Position numbers and translations under genes: made by a program. Below are positions 16,933 through 26,317 of a DNA stretch of 64,000 nucleotides, piece by piece. The DNA is from Kolteria novifilia (GTDB taxonomy: Bacteria; Planctomycetota; Planctomycetia; Kolteriales; Kolteriaceae), in NCBI GenBank assembly GCA_007748055.1, contig CP036279.1:2232001-2296000 (forward strand). The letters are read 5' to 3'. The notes beneath the pieces are model-generated. The model saw nothing but the letters and a program-made list of their open reading frames with translations, was not told the DNA's origin and made no database searches. The stretch's first letter is position 1; every line of letters begins with the position of its first letter.

Positions 16933-17630
16933 AGGGTGGGTCTTGACTCACCACGCGTTGGGTAAGCTTTGATGAACCGTTTGGGTGGGAGTTTTTCCGA
17001 GGCTTCTTGCGTGCTTCGCACGCCCAGGTAGCGGAGCAACCTGGGCTAGCCAAGAGTCAAGGTAGCGGAGCAGTTGGGCTAGCCAAGAGTGAAGGTAGCG
17101 GAGCAATCTGGGCTAGCCAAGATTGAAGGTAGCGGAGCAACTTGGTCTAGCCGAGAGTGAAGGTAGCGGAGCAACTTGGTCTAGCCGAGAGTGAAGATAG
17201 CGGAGCAACCAACCCTTTGAACATCACCACCGAAAGGGAGCGATTCCCGGAAAGTGAGTGAAGAAGATTGGCAATGCCTCAGCCGCGAAGCGGCGCCGGT
17301 TAGGTGAACGAAGGATTTGAATCAAGCCCCGAAGGTGGCGCCGGTATCCTTCGAACGACCTGCGCCCCGTCGGGGCTTCGAGAATGGATCGGTTTCCATT
17401 CCAGGGGTTGCCACCCCTGGCTAGTAACCACTGCCGCTTCGCGGCTCAGGAGAGAATGCCGTCACTAGGAGACACCGGGGCGTTCTCCGGATCATCATCC
17501 TGCTTCATTTCCGAACGTTGCGTCTTGACTCGTTCTGTTAGGCAAATTGCGAACGGATGTTGAAAGGGTTGATTGACGAGCAACCTGGTCTAGCCAAGAG
17601 TGAAGGTAGCGAAGCAATTGGGGCTAGCCC
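16933..17630. repeat. Direct long repeat, copy 2
   Basis: This copy is nearly identical to 16244-16932, with two visible differences. It has more of the 33-34 bp minisatellite units (about 17027-17205). It also lacks the 22 bases that form the CCAGGGGTGACAACCCCTGG hairpin in copy 1. It ends just before the start of the copper ATPase gene, so the last unit may supply that gene's leader. Confidence 0.9.
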
Positions 17631-17649
17631 AGGAGAGAGCCCTGGTGCC

Positions 17650-19737
17650 GTGACCGCGCATACTCGCAACATGGGGCTCGCCCCGCCACGACTGCCACGA
17701 ACCGAAAGCGACGCGAACGCTTCCGCGGCGACTCCCTCGTTGCCACTCCTCGGCGACGCCCCCTCTTCGGTTTGGTGGCGGCTAGGGGCGTCGGTCTTCC
17801 TGGCCGGCCAATCGATGCTGCTCGCGCTGGCCGTGAATCTGAGCGAGCCGGTCGGTACGGCACGGCTGACACTCCAAAGCCTCATCCTCGTGGCAACCTT
17901 CGTGGTCGTCGTCCTTCTCGGGTTTCCGTTGGCCGCCGCGGCGCTGCGCGAAGTTCGCTCGGGCCGGCTGACGATTGAGGCGCTCTTTCTGCTGACGATG
18001 GCCGGAGCGCTCCTGGCGTCACTTCAGTCAATGCTGCTCGGGACCGGTCCGGTCTATTTTGAAGTCATTTCGATCCTGCTCATCGTCTACACCGCGAACC
18101 GACTGCTCGCCGCCAGAACGCGGCGCGGGGCGCTCGACGCCGCTCGGGCATGGACGCGCCGACTATCGAAGGCGAACCGGATCGAGGCGTCGGGGAATCG
18201 CACTGTCGTGCTCACCAGCGTGATCGCCGTGGGGGATCTCGTCGAAGTCAATCCGGGGAGGCTTGTGCCCGTCGACGGCGTGATCGAGCGTGGAGTCGGT
18301 TTCGTCCGCGAGTCGCCCCTGACGGGGGAGCCTTTCTCGCGAGTCGTCCGGGTGGGCGATCGGCTCTTGGCGGGCTCGGTCGCGGAAGACGCTCGCTTTG
18401 AACTGCGGGCAAGTCGTTCCGGAACCGATCGCGAGATCGATCATCTGCTGGCCATCGTCGAACTGGCGAGCCAGCGACCGACGTCGATGCAGCGCCGCGC
18501 CGATCGTTGGGCACGGCTTTTCGTTCCGGTGGTCGCGTTGATCGCCGTGGCGACGCTTCTCGGCTGGACATTCGCGGCCGGTTGGAACGTGGGGCTCTTT
18601 CAAGCGATGGCGGTTTTGCTCATCGCCTGCCCCTGTGCCTTTGGACTTGCGACGCCGATTGCCGTCGCGGCGGCTTTGGGGCGGCTTGCCGAAGAGGGTC
18701 TCATTGCCCGGCAGGCGGACGTCCTCGAAGGGCTGGCGCGCGTCGATCGGGTGGTTTTTGACAAGACCGGGACGCTAACCGACGAAGTTTCGGTCGTGAA
18801 TGTCACCTTTTTTGATCATAACGGTCGAGATCGGGCGGTTTTTGAAGCGGAATTGCTCGGTTGGCTCGCGGAAATCGAGTCCTGTAGCGATCACCCGGTC
18901 GCGAGGGCGTTGGCCGACATCGCCCCTTCAGCAGAGAGCTCGTCGCTCGCGGCACTCGAACTCGACGTCGTCCCTGGGGCGGGGCTCGTGGCGAGGTTTC
19001 GGGACGCAGCGGCCAATCGGCGGGAACTACGTGTCGGGCGTGGGGACTGGCTTGACCCCGAGGGGAGCGTTCTCGCGGAGCCCGATGGTTCCCATTCACC
19101 GTCGAGCGAGATGGGCGTTCTGGTCGAACTCGATGGGAGGCTGGTGGCGTCGATTCGCTTGCGTGAGCGTTGGCGCGGCGGCTTCGGCGAGGTGATCCGC
19201 GACCTGCGTCAATTGGGACTTGAGGTCGAGATCATGACCGGCGATCGCTCCGCGCGGGCCGTGACGCTTCACGACTGCGAGATTCACGCCGGGATGACCC
19301 CGACAGAGAAACGAGAGGCGGTCATCCAGCGGCAAGAGAGCGGCCAGCGGTGTCTCTTCGTCGGCGACGGCATCAACGATTCCGCGGCGATGGCCGAGGC
19401 GGAGATCGCGGTCGCGCTTGGCTCGGGAAGCGAGTTGGCGATCGAGGCTGCTCCCTTGACGCTGCACCACGGCGACTTGTCGGTTCTGGGGTGGGCGATT
19501 CGCTTCGCTCGCCGGACGACCGGGCTCGTCGAGTCGAACATGCGTTGGGCGTTGGGGTACAATCTCGTGGGGGTATCGCTCGCGGTTAGCGGCTACCTGC
19601 ACCCGGTGGCCGCCGCGACCTTGATGGTCGGATCGAGCCTCTTTATCGGGGCCCGCTCGATGCGGCTGCAAACGGTCCTCCCGAGAACCCCCGCGAATCG
19701 CCCGCGGCCCATCCCCATTGAAGAGAGGCTCTCGTGA
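17650..19737 (+). CDS. ccoI: CcoI-like copper-translocating P-type ATPase
   Basis: With the GTG at 17650, which has AGGAGAG upstream, the product is about 695 residues; ATG 17671 is an alternative. It is a P1B-type ATPase: actuator motif PLTGEP, ion-channel motif CPC in IACPCAFGLATP, phosphorylation site DKTGTLT, the HP motif in CSDHPVARAL, and GDGINDSAAM in the hinge. About eight membrane helices are predicted, two after the last motif. There is no N-terminal heavy-metal-associated CxxC domain. The CPC motif and the nearby cbb3 genes point to copper export for oxidase assembly (CcoI/CopA2 type). The gene follows the repeat region and overlaps the next gene by 4 bases. Confidence 0.88.
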   Translation: MTAHTRNMGLAPPRLPRTESDANASAATPSLPLLGDAPSSVWWRLGASVFLAGQSMLLALAVNLSEPVGTARLTLQSLILVATFVVVVLLGFPLAAAALREVRSGRLTIEALFLLTMAGALLASLQSMLLGTGPVYFEVISILLIVYTANRLLAARTRRGALDAARAWTRRLSKANRIEASGNRTVVLTSVIAVGDLVEVNPGRLVPVDGVIERGVGFVRESPLTGEPFSRVVRVGDRLLAGSVAEDARFELRASRSGTDREIDHLLAIVELASQRPTSMQRRADRWARLFVPVVALIAVATLLGWTFAAGWNVGLFQAMAVLLIACPCAFGLATPIAVAAALGRLAEEGLIARQADVLEGLARVDRVVFDKTGTLTDEVSVVNVTFFDHNGRDRAVFEAELLGWLAEIESCSDHPVARALADIAPSAESSSLAALELDVVPGAGLVARFRDAAANRRELRVGRGDWLDPEGSVLAEPDGSHSPSSEMGVLVELDGRLVASIRLRERWRGGFGEVIRDLRQLGLEVEIMTGDRSARAVTLHDCEIHAGMTPTEKREAVIQRQESGQRCLFVGDGINDSAAMAEAEIAVALGSGSELAIEAAPLTLHHGDLSVLGWAIRFARRTTGLVESNMRWALGYNLVGVSLAVSGYLHPVAAATLMVGSSLFIGARSMRLQTVLPRTPANRPRPIPIEERLS

Positions 19738-20597
19738 AGCTCGCGAATCGAATGCTCGGCATTGTGGTCTCCCTGCTGCTGGTGACGGCGGGAAGTGACG
19801 CGGCCGAGCTCATGGTGCTCTCTTGGAACGTGGAAGGGGGCGGGGCGAGTCGGCAGGACCCGACCCAAGGGGCCGATGCGAAGACGATCGCCAAGCAGTT
19901 GGCCGACGATTTTGACGGTTTCCAGCTTGTGGGCCTGTGCGAAGTCGAGCCTCAGCACGCCCAGGCTTACGCCAAGGCCCTCGGTGCCGACGAGGGAGGA
20001 ACCTGGTGGTTCATTCTAGGGAAGACCGGCGATCAGGATCGGCTCATGGTGGCTTACGATCGTGACCGGCTGGAACTGCTCGAGATCCGCGAATGGAACG
20101 AGCTCAGTTTCGGAGGGAGCGTCCGAGGGCCGCTCATGACTCGGTTTCGCGATCGCGACAGCGGCGTCGAATTCTGGTTCGTCATGAACCATCTGGCGCG
20201 GGGCAAGGCGTGGAAGCGGGAGGAGGCCGCGAAGACCCTCAACGCGTGGGCGGGCAAGCAGTCGCTACCGGTGATCCTGGCCGGGGATCTGAACCTCGAC
20301 TGGAACCTTCGGACGCAATCGCCGCCATCGGGACGCAAGGGGTTCGATCTCATGACGAAGGACAATCGGCTCGAGTGGGTTAGGCCGCGAGACCTCAAAC
20401 GGACGTCCTACACGCAGCGTTCCAACAGCAACCCGGCGCCTCGTTTCAATAGTGTCCTCGATTTCTTCTTCATCAATGACGACGCGAAGAGACTCGCTCC
20501 CGAAGCGTGGATCATCGAGCGTCGAGGCGACTTTCCCGACGATCATCGGACCAGCGATCATCGGCCGATTGGTGCAAGGTTGCGGCTGGGTCGATAA
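19734..20597 (+). CDS. Secreted endonuclease/exonuclease/phosphatase-family protein
   Basis: This 287-residue protein has an N-terminal signal peptide (MLGIVVSLLLVTAGSDAAE, cleavage likely near AA-EL). The body has EEP-fold signatures: LSWNVEG at the start, GLCEVEP (catalytic Glu), VMNHLARG, LAGDLNLDW (GDxN), and SDHRPIGARL with the terminal catalytic Asp-His pair. Family members cleave phosphodiester or phosphoester bonds in nucleic acids or lipids; the substrate cannot be read from sequence. The GTG start overlaps the stop of the copper ATPase gene, so the two may be co-transcribed, although no functional link is evident. Confidence 0.88.
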   Translation: MKLANRMLGIVVSLLLVTAGSDAAELMVLSWNVEGGGASRQDPTQGADAKTIAKQLADDFDGFQLVGLCEVEPQHAQAYAKALGADEGGTWWFILGKTGDQDRLMVAYDRDRLELLEIREWNELSFGGSVRGPLMTRFRDRDSGVEFWFVMNHLARGKAWKREEAAKTLNAWAGKQSLPVILAGDLNLDWNLRTQSPPSGRKGFDLMTKDNRLEWVRPRDLKRTSYTQRSNSNPAPRFNSVLDFFFINDDAKRLAPEAWIIERRGDFPDDHRTSDHRPIGARLRLGR

Positions 20598-20782
20598 CCG
20601 TTCACGGCGGGGCGATTTCTCGACTTGATTTTGTCGGCCATCAAACCAATTCTGATAGCGTTGGATCCCGGCCTGGTGAATGGGGCGAAGACCGGGGCAC
20701 GTCATCACGATTCTTTGTTGAGCTTGATCGCCGACGCGTCGGTGCGTGGGCGTTTGCCGTTCGATCCCTTTCGCGAGAGGGA

Positions 20783-21052
20783 ATGATGACACGGACGCTC
20801 TGTTCCTACTGCGGAAAAGAGACGCCTGTCGCGGCTCTCGATCCGAGGTTGGGTCGCTGTCCCGAGTGCATCGCCCAGTTGGGCTATGCGGTGGGCCCGG
20901 CGCCGGCGAGCGTGACGAGGGACAAAGTCAAAGTCTCCTGCCGACGCTGCGGCGCGGAGATCCTTCCCCTCACGGCGTGGCGAACTCTCGGCTACTGCAT
21001 GCCTTGCCTCGGCAAGGAGAGCGAGCCGATGCCGATCCGACCCATGAGGTGA
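20783..21052 (+). CDS. Small double zinc-ribbon protein
   Basis: This protein has 88-89 residues, depending on which of the two adjacent ATG codons (20783, 20786) is used after GAGAGGGA. It carries two paired-cysteine zinc-ribbon units: CSYCGKE...RCPECI and CRRCGAEI...CMPCLGKE. The linker is AQLGYAVGPAPASV. No catalytic domain is present. Such proteins often act as nucleic-acid or protein adaptors, but no specific role can be assigned. In-frame sequence upstream of 20783 is low-quality and lacks a ribosome site. Confidence 0.7.
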   Translation: MMTRTLCSYCGKETPVAALDPRLGRCPECIAQLGYAVGPAPASVTRDKVKVSCRRCGAEILPLTAWRTLGYCMPCLGKESEPMPIRPMR

Positions 21053-21169
21053 GCGCGTCGGGGCGACGATCTCGCATTCCCGCGCCGAGTAGCGGATGAT
21101 TTTCTCCGCCGATGGCGATACGCTGGAGGGCTGTCCGTCACGCTCCCACCTTCAGCAGAGAAGATCGCC

Positions 21170-22732
21170 ATGCCATGGACCCTCGGAAGCTCGGAATCTT
21201 GGTCGCGGAAGGCCTCGCGCATCGCGGCGGCATTGCTCACCTTGACGATTTCGCTGGTCGCGGCGCGTCAAGCCTTCGCCGAGAAGCCGAACTTCATCCT
21301 CCTCATGGGCGACGACCACGGCTGGAGTGAGACGGGCTACAACGGGCATCCTCATCTCCAGACGCCCGTGCTCGACGAGATGGCCGCTTCCGGACTACAG
21401 CTCAATCACTTCTACTCGGGGCATCCGACTTGCTCGCCGACGCGCGGCAGTGTCCTGACCGGGCGGCATCCCAATCGCTACGGCACGTTCCACCCCGGCT
21501 GGTCGATCCGTCCGGAGGAGGTTACCGTCGCTCACTTGCTCGCCGGCGCGGGGTATCATTGTGCTCATTTCGGCAAGTGGCATCTCGGGCCGGTGAAGGC
21601 CGACTCGCCAACGAATCCGCGGGCGATGGGCTTTCACGAGTATGTCTCGCACGACAACTTCTACGAGATGAACCCGATCTTCTCTCGCAACGGCGCGCCG
21701 CCCGAGGAGTTTCCGGGCGAGGGCTCGGAAGTGACGATCGACGAGACAATCGAGTTCATCGACCGGGCGAAAGAAGAGGGAAAGCCCTTCCTCGCGGTGG
21801 TCTGGTTCGGTTCGCCTCACGAGCCCTACAGCGGACTCGAGAAGGATCTCGCCCTCTATGACGACTTGCCCGAGGGGTACGCCGATCGGAAGGTTCGGCT
21901 CACCTCGATGAAGACTGGAAAGCCGACGACGCGTCCGCTGCGCGATGTGCTTCGCGAACGCTACGCGGAGATCACCGCGATGGACCGAGCGATCGGCACG
22001 TTGCGCGAGCATTTGGACGAGGCCGGACTGCGCGACAACACGCTGGTGTGGTACTGCGGCGACAACGGAAGCCCGCCGAGTTGCGATCGCGTCACGACCC
22101 CATTTCGCGGCGAGAAGGCGCTCATGTACGAGGGGGGCGTTCGCGTCCCGGGCGTGATCGAGTGGCCGGCGCGGATTTCCAAAGGACGCGAGAGCGACGT
22201 CAACGCGGTGACCAGCGACATGCTCCCAACACTCTGTTCGCTCGCGGGCGTTTCGCTTCCCCAGCGACCGCTCGACGGGATTGATCTGACGGCGTTGATC
22301 GAGGGTGACCTTTCGGAGCGGCCATCGCCCATCGGCTTTTGGAGCTACAACGCCGACCGGGTCACCGATCGCACTCCCAAGCCGACGCCCTATATCGAAC
22401 CTGCGCTCCAGGAGGGGACGACGCCCTTGGTCAAGTACCTTGCCGGGAAGAAGACCCGCAGCTTTCAGAACTTCCACCAACCGCCGATCACCGAGGAGGA
22501 CTATCGTGGCCCGCGCGTCCTGCTCGACAATCGCTACAAGCTCGTCGTCGATGGCTCCGGCGATGGGAAGGTGGAACTCTTTGACCTCGAGGCCGATCGT
22601 GAGGAGAAGAACAATCTCGCTTCCAGCAAGCCCGAGACCGTCGCACGGCTGCAACGACAACTTCGAACCTGGCAAGACTCCGTTCTCGAGAGCCTCCGCG
22701 GCGCCGACTACGCGAAGAACTCGGGACAGTAG
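21170..22732 (+). CDS. Sulfatase with signal peptide
   Basis: This 520-residue type I sulfatase has a signal peptide (hydrophobic segment IAAALLTLTISLVAARQAFA). It carries the metal-binding pair DD in LLMGDDHGWSE (about 48-49) and the sulfatase signature CSPTRGSVLTGR (Cys88), whose cysteine is normally converted to formylglycine. Later conserved parts include GKWHLGP, the metal-site WYCGDNGSPP and the Lys-containing FRGEKALMYEGGVRVPG. Such enzymes cleave sulfate esters of polysaccharides in the periplasm or outside the cell, and many copies per genome are typical of planctomycetes. The exact substrate is not predictable here. A hairpin of repeat family B lies 24 bases downstream. Confidence 0.93.
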   Translation: MPWTLGSSESWSRKASRIAAALLTLTISLVAARQAFAEKPNFILLMGDDHGWSETGYNGHPHLQTPVLDEMAASGLQLNHFYSGHPTCSPTRGSVLTGRHPNRYGTFHPGWSIRPEEVTVAHLLAGAGYHCAHFGKWHLGPVKADSPTNPRAMGFHEYVSHDNFYEMNPIFSRNGAPPEEFPGEGSEVTIDETIEFIDRAKEEGKPFLAVVWFGSPHEPYSGLEKDLALYDDLPEGYADRKVRLTSMKTGKPTTRPLRDVLRERYAEITAMDRAIGTLREHLDEAGLRDNTLVWYCGDNGSPPSCDRVTTPFRGEKALMYEGGVRVPGVIEWPARISKGRESDVNAVTSDMLPTLCSLAGVSLPQRPLDGIDLTALIEGDLSERPSPIGFWSYNADRVTDRTPKPTPYIEPALQEGTTPLVKYLAGKKTRSFQNFHQPPITEEDYRGPRVLLDNRYKLVVDGSGDGKVELFDLEADREEKNNLASSKPETVARLQRQLRTWQDSVLESLRGADYAKNSGQ

Positions 22733-22756
22733 GGCAACTGTCCGTCTAACTTGCAT

Positions 22757-22829
22757 GGTGCCACTGGCTGCTTGTCAGCCAGTACCGGGTTAGGACTTCA
22801 CAAACACCGACTTCCAGTTGGAACAGAGC
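22757..22829. repeat. Dispersed palindromic repeat family B, copy 1
   Basis: A strong hairpin (CACTGGCTG / CAGCCAGTA, loop CTTGT) at 22757-22786 is followed by a tail containing CACCGACTTCCAGTTGG. The same hairpin-plus-tail pair occurs near 30502, 54734 and 62961, with inverted or partial copies at 37348, 42292 and 63088. Located just after the sulfatase stop, it may also serve as a transcription terminator. Confidence 0.8.
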
Positions 22830-22996
22830 CGTAGCGACAAACGCAGCTCGTCGCTCCTATCGCGTCATGGTGTCCGCCCGTTGATCATTCCCCGCCGCAC
22901 GGGCGATGGCCTCCACGGCCTTGTTTCCGTAAAGCACGCCCGAGCCGCGCGCGGCGTTCGCCACTGTTCCCCCGTTGACCCCGAAGTGAGCCAGCG

Positions 22997-24220
22997 ATGT
23001 CGGAGTATCAGCTTCTCACGATCCTGGCGGCGTTCGCCTTTCTCTACAGTCTCGTCGCGTCCCGTTTGGAACGGACCCCGATCAGCGGGCCGGTCCTCTA
23101 CCTCTTCGCGGGGTTCGTCTGCGGGGCTTCGGGGCTACAACTCATTCATGCCGAGTTCGACGGCGACGGTCTCAAGCGACTGGCCGAGTTCACCCTCGCC
23201 TTGGTGCTCTTCACCGATTCGGCAACCGCGAACCTGAGCGTGTTGCGCCGGGTCAAGGATCTGCCCGTTCGCCTGTTGCTCGTCGGGTTGCCGCTGACGA
23301 TTCTCGCGGGGTTCGTCGTCGGCTGCCTCTTTGTCGGCCAACTGACTCTCGTCGAGATCGCGCTGTTGGCGACGATGCTCGCCCCGACCGACGCGGCCCT
23401 GGGGCAAGCGGTCGTGACCAACGAGGACGTTCCCGCGTCGGTGCGCGAAAGTCTGAACGTGGAGAGTGGCCTCAACGATGGGATCTGCGTACCTGTCCTG
23501 CTCGGCTTCCTCGCGCTCGCGACCGGAGAGGCGTCGGGGAGGGAGACGCTTTGGCTCGCGATCGAGTTGCCGATTCGGGAGATCGGCATCGGGGCGGCGG
23601 TCGGGGCGACACTCGGACTCGCGGGAAGCTACGCCATCAAGGCATGCGGCAAGCGTGGATGGATCGGCGGCTCGTGGAACCAAGTTCCCGTCGCGGCCTT
23701 GGCGATGCTCTGTTTCGCCCTGTCGCAACGACTTGACGGCAGCGGGTTCATCGGGGCCTTCGTGGGGGGGCTTGTCTTCGGCGGTTCGACCAACACGCTC
23801 AAGGACAAGGAAGCGGTGCTCAATGGCGCCGAGGGGGCGGGCAACGTGCTGTCGCTCCTGACGTGGTTCACCTTCGGGGCGGTGGTTTTCGACAGGAGTC
23901 TCGAGGCGTTGAGTTGGCAAGTCGTCGTTTACGCCGTGCTTAGCCTGACGCTGGTGCGCATGCTGCCGGTCTTCGTCTCTCTCCACGGCGCGCCGGTGAG
24001 GCGGGATACGAAGCTCTTTCTCGGTTGGTTCGGCCCGCGCGGGTTGGCGAGTGTGGTCTTCGTGGTGATGGTGATGGCGGACCAATTGCCCGGCAACGAC
24101 ACCATGGTCGCGGTGGTGACTTGGACGGTAACGCTCAGCGTCATCGTCCACGGCCTCTCCGCCGAGCCCCTCGCGACGATGTACGGCAAGCTGGTGAGAG
24201 ATCGCGATGGAGAGGTCTAG
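22997..24220 (+). CDS. Cation:proton antiporter, CPA1 family
   Basis: This 407-residue membrane protein has about eleven to twelve helices. The ion-site helix contains ATMLAPTDAALGQAVV, where the TD pair corresponds to the conserved acidic residue of Na+/H+ exchangers. The next conserved part is VRESLNVESGLNDGICVPVL, a hallmark of the NhaP/NHE branch. A later glycine-rich segment (FIGAFVGGLVFGGSTNT) and FLGWFGPRGLASVVFVVM also match the family. No cytoplasmic TrkA domain follows, so it is a minimal form. It would exchange Na+ or K+ for protons across the inner membrane. The gene is flanked by intergenic repeats and appears monocistronic. Confidence 0.88.
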   Translation: MSEYQLLTILAAFAFLYSLVASRLERTPISGPVLYLFAGFVCGASGLQLIHAEFDGDGLKRLAEFTLALVLFTDSATANLSVLRRVKDLPVRLLLVGLPLTILAGFVVGCLFVGQLTLVEIALLATMLAPTDAALGQAVVTNEDVPASVRESLNVESGLNDGICVPVLLGFLALATGEASGRETLWLAIELPIREIGIGAAVGATLGLAGSYAIKACGKRGWIGGSWNQVPVAALAMLCFALSQRLDGSGFIGAFVGGLVFGGSTNTLKDKEAVLNGAEGAGNVLSLLTWFTFGAVVFDRSLEALSWQVVVYAVLSLTLVRMLPVFVSLHGAPVRRDTKLFLGWFGPRGLASVVFVVMVMADQLPGNDTMVAVVTWTVTLSVIVHGLSAEPLATMYGKLVRDRDGEV

Positions 24221-24328
24221 CGAGTTGGTTGCTCGATGAATGTTGTTGGATGATCCACGGTACGACGTCATTGGAGTCGTTTTCTCGATCACCGTCGGGA
24301 AGACGATGGTGTGCCGACGAAGTGATTT

Positions 24329-24874
24329 CTATTTCACGGGGATGGCGTTGAGAATCGCCTGGATTGGCTTCCAGAACGTCAACATCAGTACGATGGCGAG
24401 CAAACCAACGACAAAACCAATCATGTCCGCCGAGGGAGATTCTTTGACCCAGGACAACACGACCACTGCCGCCAACGCGACGACATACGGCATCCACATG
24501 AGTTTAATCTTGAGTTCACTTCGGAGGTCGTACATGGGAGGTTCGAAGGTCTCCGCGATGAGTGGTCCATCGTAGCTGGTGTTCTGGCGAATCATTCGCT
24601 CCACGTCTTTGACGCGGTTAATGGCCAGTCGAGCCGGAGCGCGCTGAACGAGTTCTAGCATCGCGAAGACCACGATCGAGAAGGCTCCTAGCCAGAAGAA
24701 CTCCCAGGCCGTCAGCTCGATGTAGCCGGTCTTCGAGTACAAGCAAACGGCCAAGGCACCCAAGACCACAAAGAGCCAGCCGCGAAACTTGAAGGTGTGT
24801 TCGTCCTGCCTGGCAATGATCAGTTCCAACTGCTCGATCTCGAACTTCGCCATCTCAATGTCGTCGGGTTCCAT
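24329..24874 (-). CDS. Hypothetical four-helix membrane protein
   Basis: This protein of about 181 residues is not recognised as a named family. It has an N-terminal cytoplasmic helix (MAKFEIEQLELIIARQDEH) and a membrane pair (GWLFVVLGALAVCLY, FFWLGAFSIVVFAMLELV). A soluble loop of about 60 residues follows, then a second pair (MPYVVALAAVVVLSW, DMIGFVVGLLAIVLMLTFW). The chosen ATG at 24874 has GGAG 11 bases upstream. A longer frame reaches 25036, but its added N-terminus is Arg-rich and unconvincing. No operon partner is evident. Confidence 0.6.
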   Translation of the reverse strand: MEPDDIEMAKFEIEQLELIIARQDEHTFKFRGWLFVVLGALAVCLYSKTGYIELTAWEFFWLGAFSIVVFAMLELVQRAPARLAINRVKDVERMIRQNTSYDGPLIAETFEPPMYDLRSELKIKLMWMPYVVALAAVVVLSWVKESPSADMIGFVVGLLAIVLMLTFWKPIQAILNAIPVK

Positions 24875-25121
24875 CGGCCAGGGTGTCTCCGCATTCCAAC
24901 GACCTGAGATCCGTAGGGCGTCGCGGTGGTCGTTCTCACGTGTTGCCCGGGTGTCAACGATCCCCACGGTTTGTACCACGCGCCACCGCCGCCGACAATA
25001 AGGGGAGTCGATCCCTTGACGCATCGAACGATTCAACGATGTGAAGGTGTTCCGCTGGACAAGTTCGATGAGTGAGTTCGTCCCCTGGACTCGTACGGCC
25101 GGATCGTCGAACGGGGCGCAC

Positions 25122-25182
25122 TTCCCAAATCAGAGAGTCTTCTGCGCATGCAAACGGCGAGCGTGGGCATGGCACCCTGGAG
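25122..25182. repeat. Partial repeat family A copy
   Basis: This short fragment (CTTCCCAAATCAGAGAG, then GCATG and GTGGGCATGGCACCC) matches the right end of the repeat at 46081-46340. It lies in the gap upstream of the membrane-protein gene. Confidence 0.55.
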
Positions 25183-25227
25183 CGATGAACATCGTCGTTG
25201 GCGAGAGGTCCCCTTCAAGAAACCGAC

Positions 25228-25259
25228 AAGGGGTGCCGGATCTTGGTCCGACACCCCTT
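25228..25259 (-). terminator. Terminator hairpin after the Lys-rich secreted protein gene
   Basis: The arms AAGGGGTG and CACCCCTT plus the inner pair CGGA/TCCG form a strong stem with a six-base loop, 29 bases past the stop at 25289. On the minus strand the hairpin is followed by TGTCGGTTTCTTG, only weakly T-rich. It is the best terminator candidate for that gene. Confidence 0.55.
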
Positions 25260-25288
25260 ACGCTATGATCGTTGCTGACGGTTGGGCG

Positions 25289-26317
25289 TCAGTTGGTCTC
25301 GACTCGCTCGATCGCGTGGAAGCGATAGACCGGCGACTCGGAGAAGACCCGCGAGCGACGATCGACGATGCGACCCTTCATCTCGACGGTCTCTCCCTCG
25401 TTGAAGTCCTCGAGGCGAGGGTCGCGGGCGAGGACGACCATGCCGCCGTGCTTGTCGTACTCGCCGAGCGACGCGTAGCGAAGCAGCCAAGCACCGCCGC
25501 GAACGTGGACCTTTTCGAGGCGACCGCGAAGCCATTCGTATTCGTCGCCGTGGTCCATCGGCTTGGTGGCGATCGGAGCGGGAGTCGTCTTCACCTTCTC
25601 CTCCCGCACAACGACCTCTTCGGTCTCGGCGTTGGGCTCCTCGAACAAGCCGGCGGGCTCGTCCAAGCTCGGGACGCCGATCATGACATCGGTCGCGGAC
25701 ATCGTCTCGCTGAGACTATTCTCCGTCGGCACCTCGACGAGGGAAGTCGTCGTGAGCGACTCTTCCTTCTGATCGGCATCGACCACGAGGTCGCTCGCCA
25801 CCACGTCCTTCTCTTCCTTGAGCATCTGCTTGGCCAATTCGACGACCGGGTCGTCCGTCGGCAGCAGCGTGAAGGCTTCGGGAGCTTCGGTCACCTCCAG
25901 CGGCGACGTCGTCGGTTTCGTTGATGTCGTCGAGCTCACGTTGACCGATGAGGTCTTCGTGGTCGGCGAAGGGGTCTTTTTGTTGGTGGCGACTTGGCTC
26001 GTGACCTTGGGGCCTGTCGCTTTGGGGAAACTGGTCGGCTTGGTTCGCGGAGAACGCTTCGATTCCTCGCGGAAGCCGATCAGCTTGGAAATCAAGCCGG
26101 GCTTGCTGTTGGATCGTCGTTTCGTGGTCTTCTGGACGACCTTTTGCTTGGGCTTCTCGGGGCCGTCGAAGACCTTGCCGATCTTCTTGGCGAACCCGAA
26201 GACTTTACCCGTTTGCTTGGTCGTCGACATGGAGTCGTTCTGAGAAGACTCGGGAGCCCCCCCGGCAAGGATGCTGGCGGAACAGACGATCGGGCCCAGC
26301 CAAGTTACCATGCTCAT
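25289..26317 (-). CDS. Secreted Lys/Thr-rich protein of unknown function
   Basis: This 342-residue protein starts at the ATG at 26317, preceded by GGAGAAG. The N-terminus is signal-like (MVTWLGPIVCSASILAGG). Residues about 25-150 are low complexity and basic (KKIGKVFDGPEKPKQKVVQKT, many Thr/Ser/Lys), followed by an acidic, Glu-rich middle. The only folded-looking part is the last 80 residues: EYEWLRGRLEKVHVRGGAWLL, YASLGEYDKHGGMVVLARDP, EGETVEMKGRIVDRRSR and YRFHAIERVE. This C-terminal part resembles a small beta-barrel that may bind a ligand at the cell surface, but no family is recognised. A hairpin terminator lies just downstream. Function is unknown. Confidence 0.72.
   Translation of the reverse strand: MSMVTWLGPIVCSASILAGGAPESSQNDSMSTTKQTGKVFGFAKKIGKVFDGPEKPKQKVVQKTTKRRSNSKPGLISKLIGFREESKRSPRTKPTSFPKATGPKVTSQVATNKKTPSPTTKTSSVNVSSTTSTKPTTSPLEVTEAPEAFTLLPTDDPVVELAKQMLKEEKDVVASDLVVDADQKEESLTTTSLVEVPTENSLSETMSATDVMIGVPSLDEPAGLFEEPNAETEEVVVREEKVKTTPAPIATKPMDHGDEYEWLRGRLEKVHVRGGAWLLRYASLGEYDKHGGMVVLARDPRLEDFNEGETVEMKGRIVDRRSRVFSESPVYRFHAIERVETN

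Noticed and set aside
16457-17885. Several short open frames in the duplicated region
   Set aside because: They follow palindromic repeats, differ between the two copies and have no ribosome sites.
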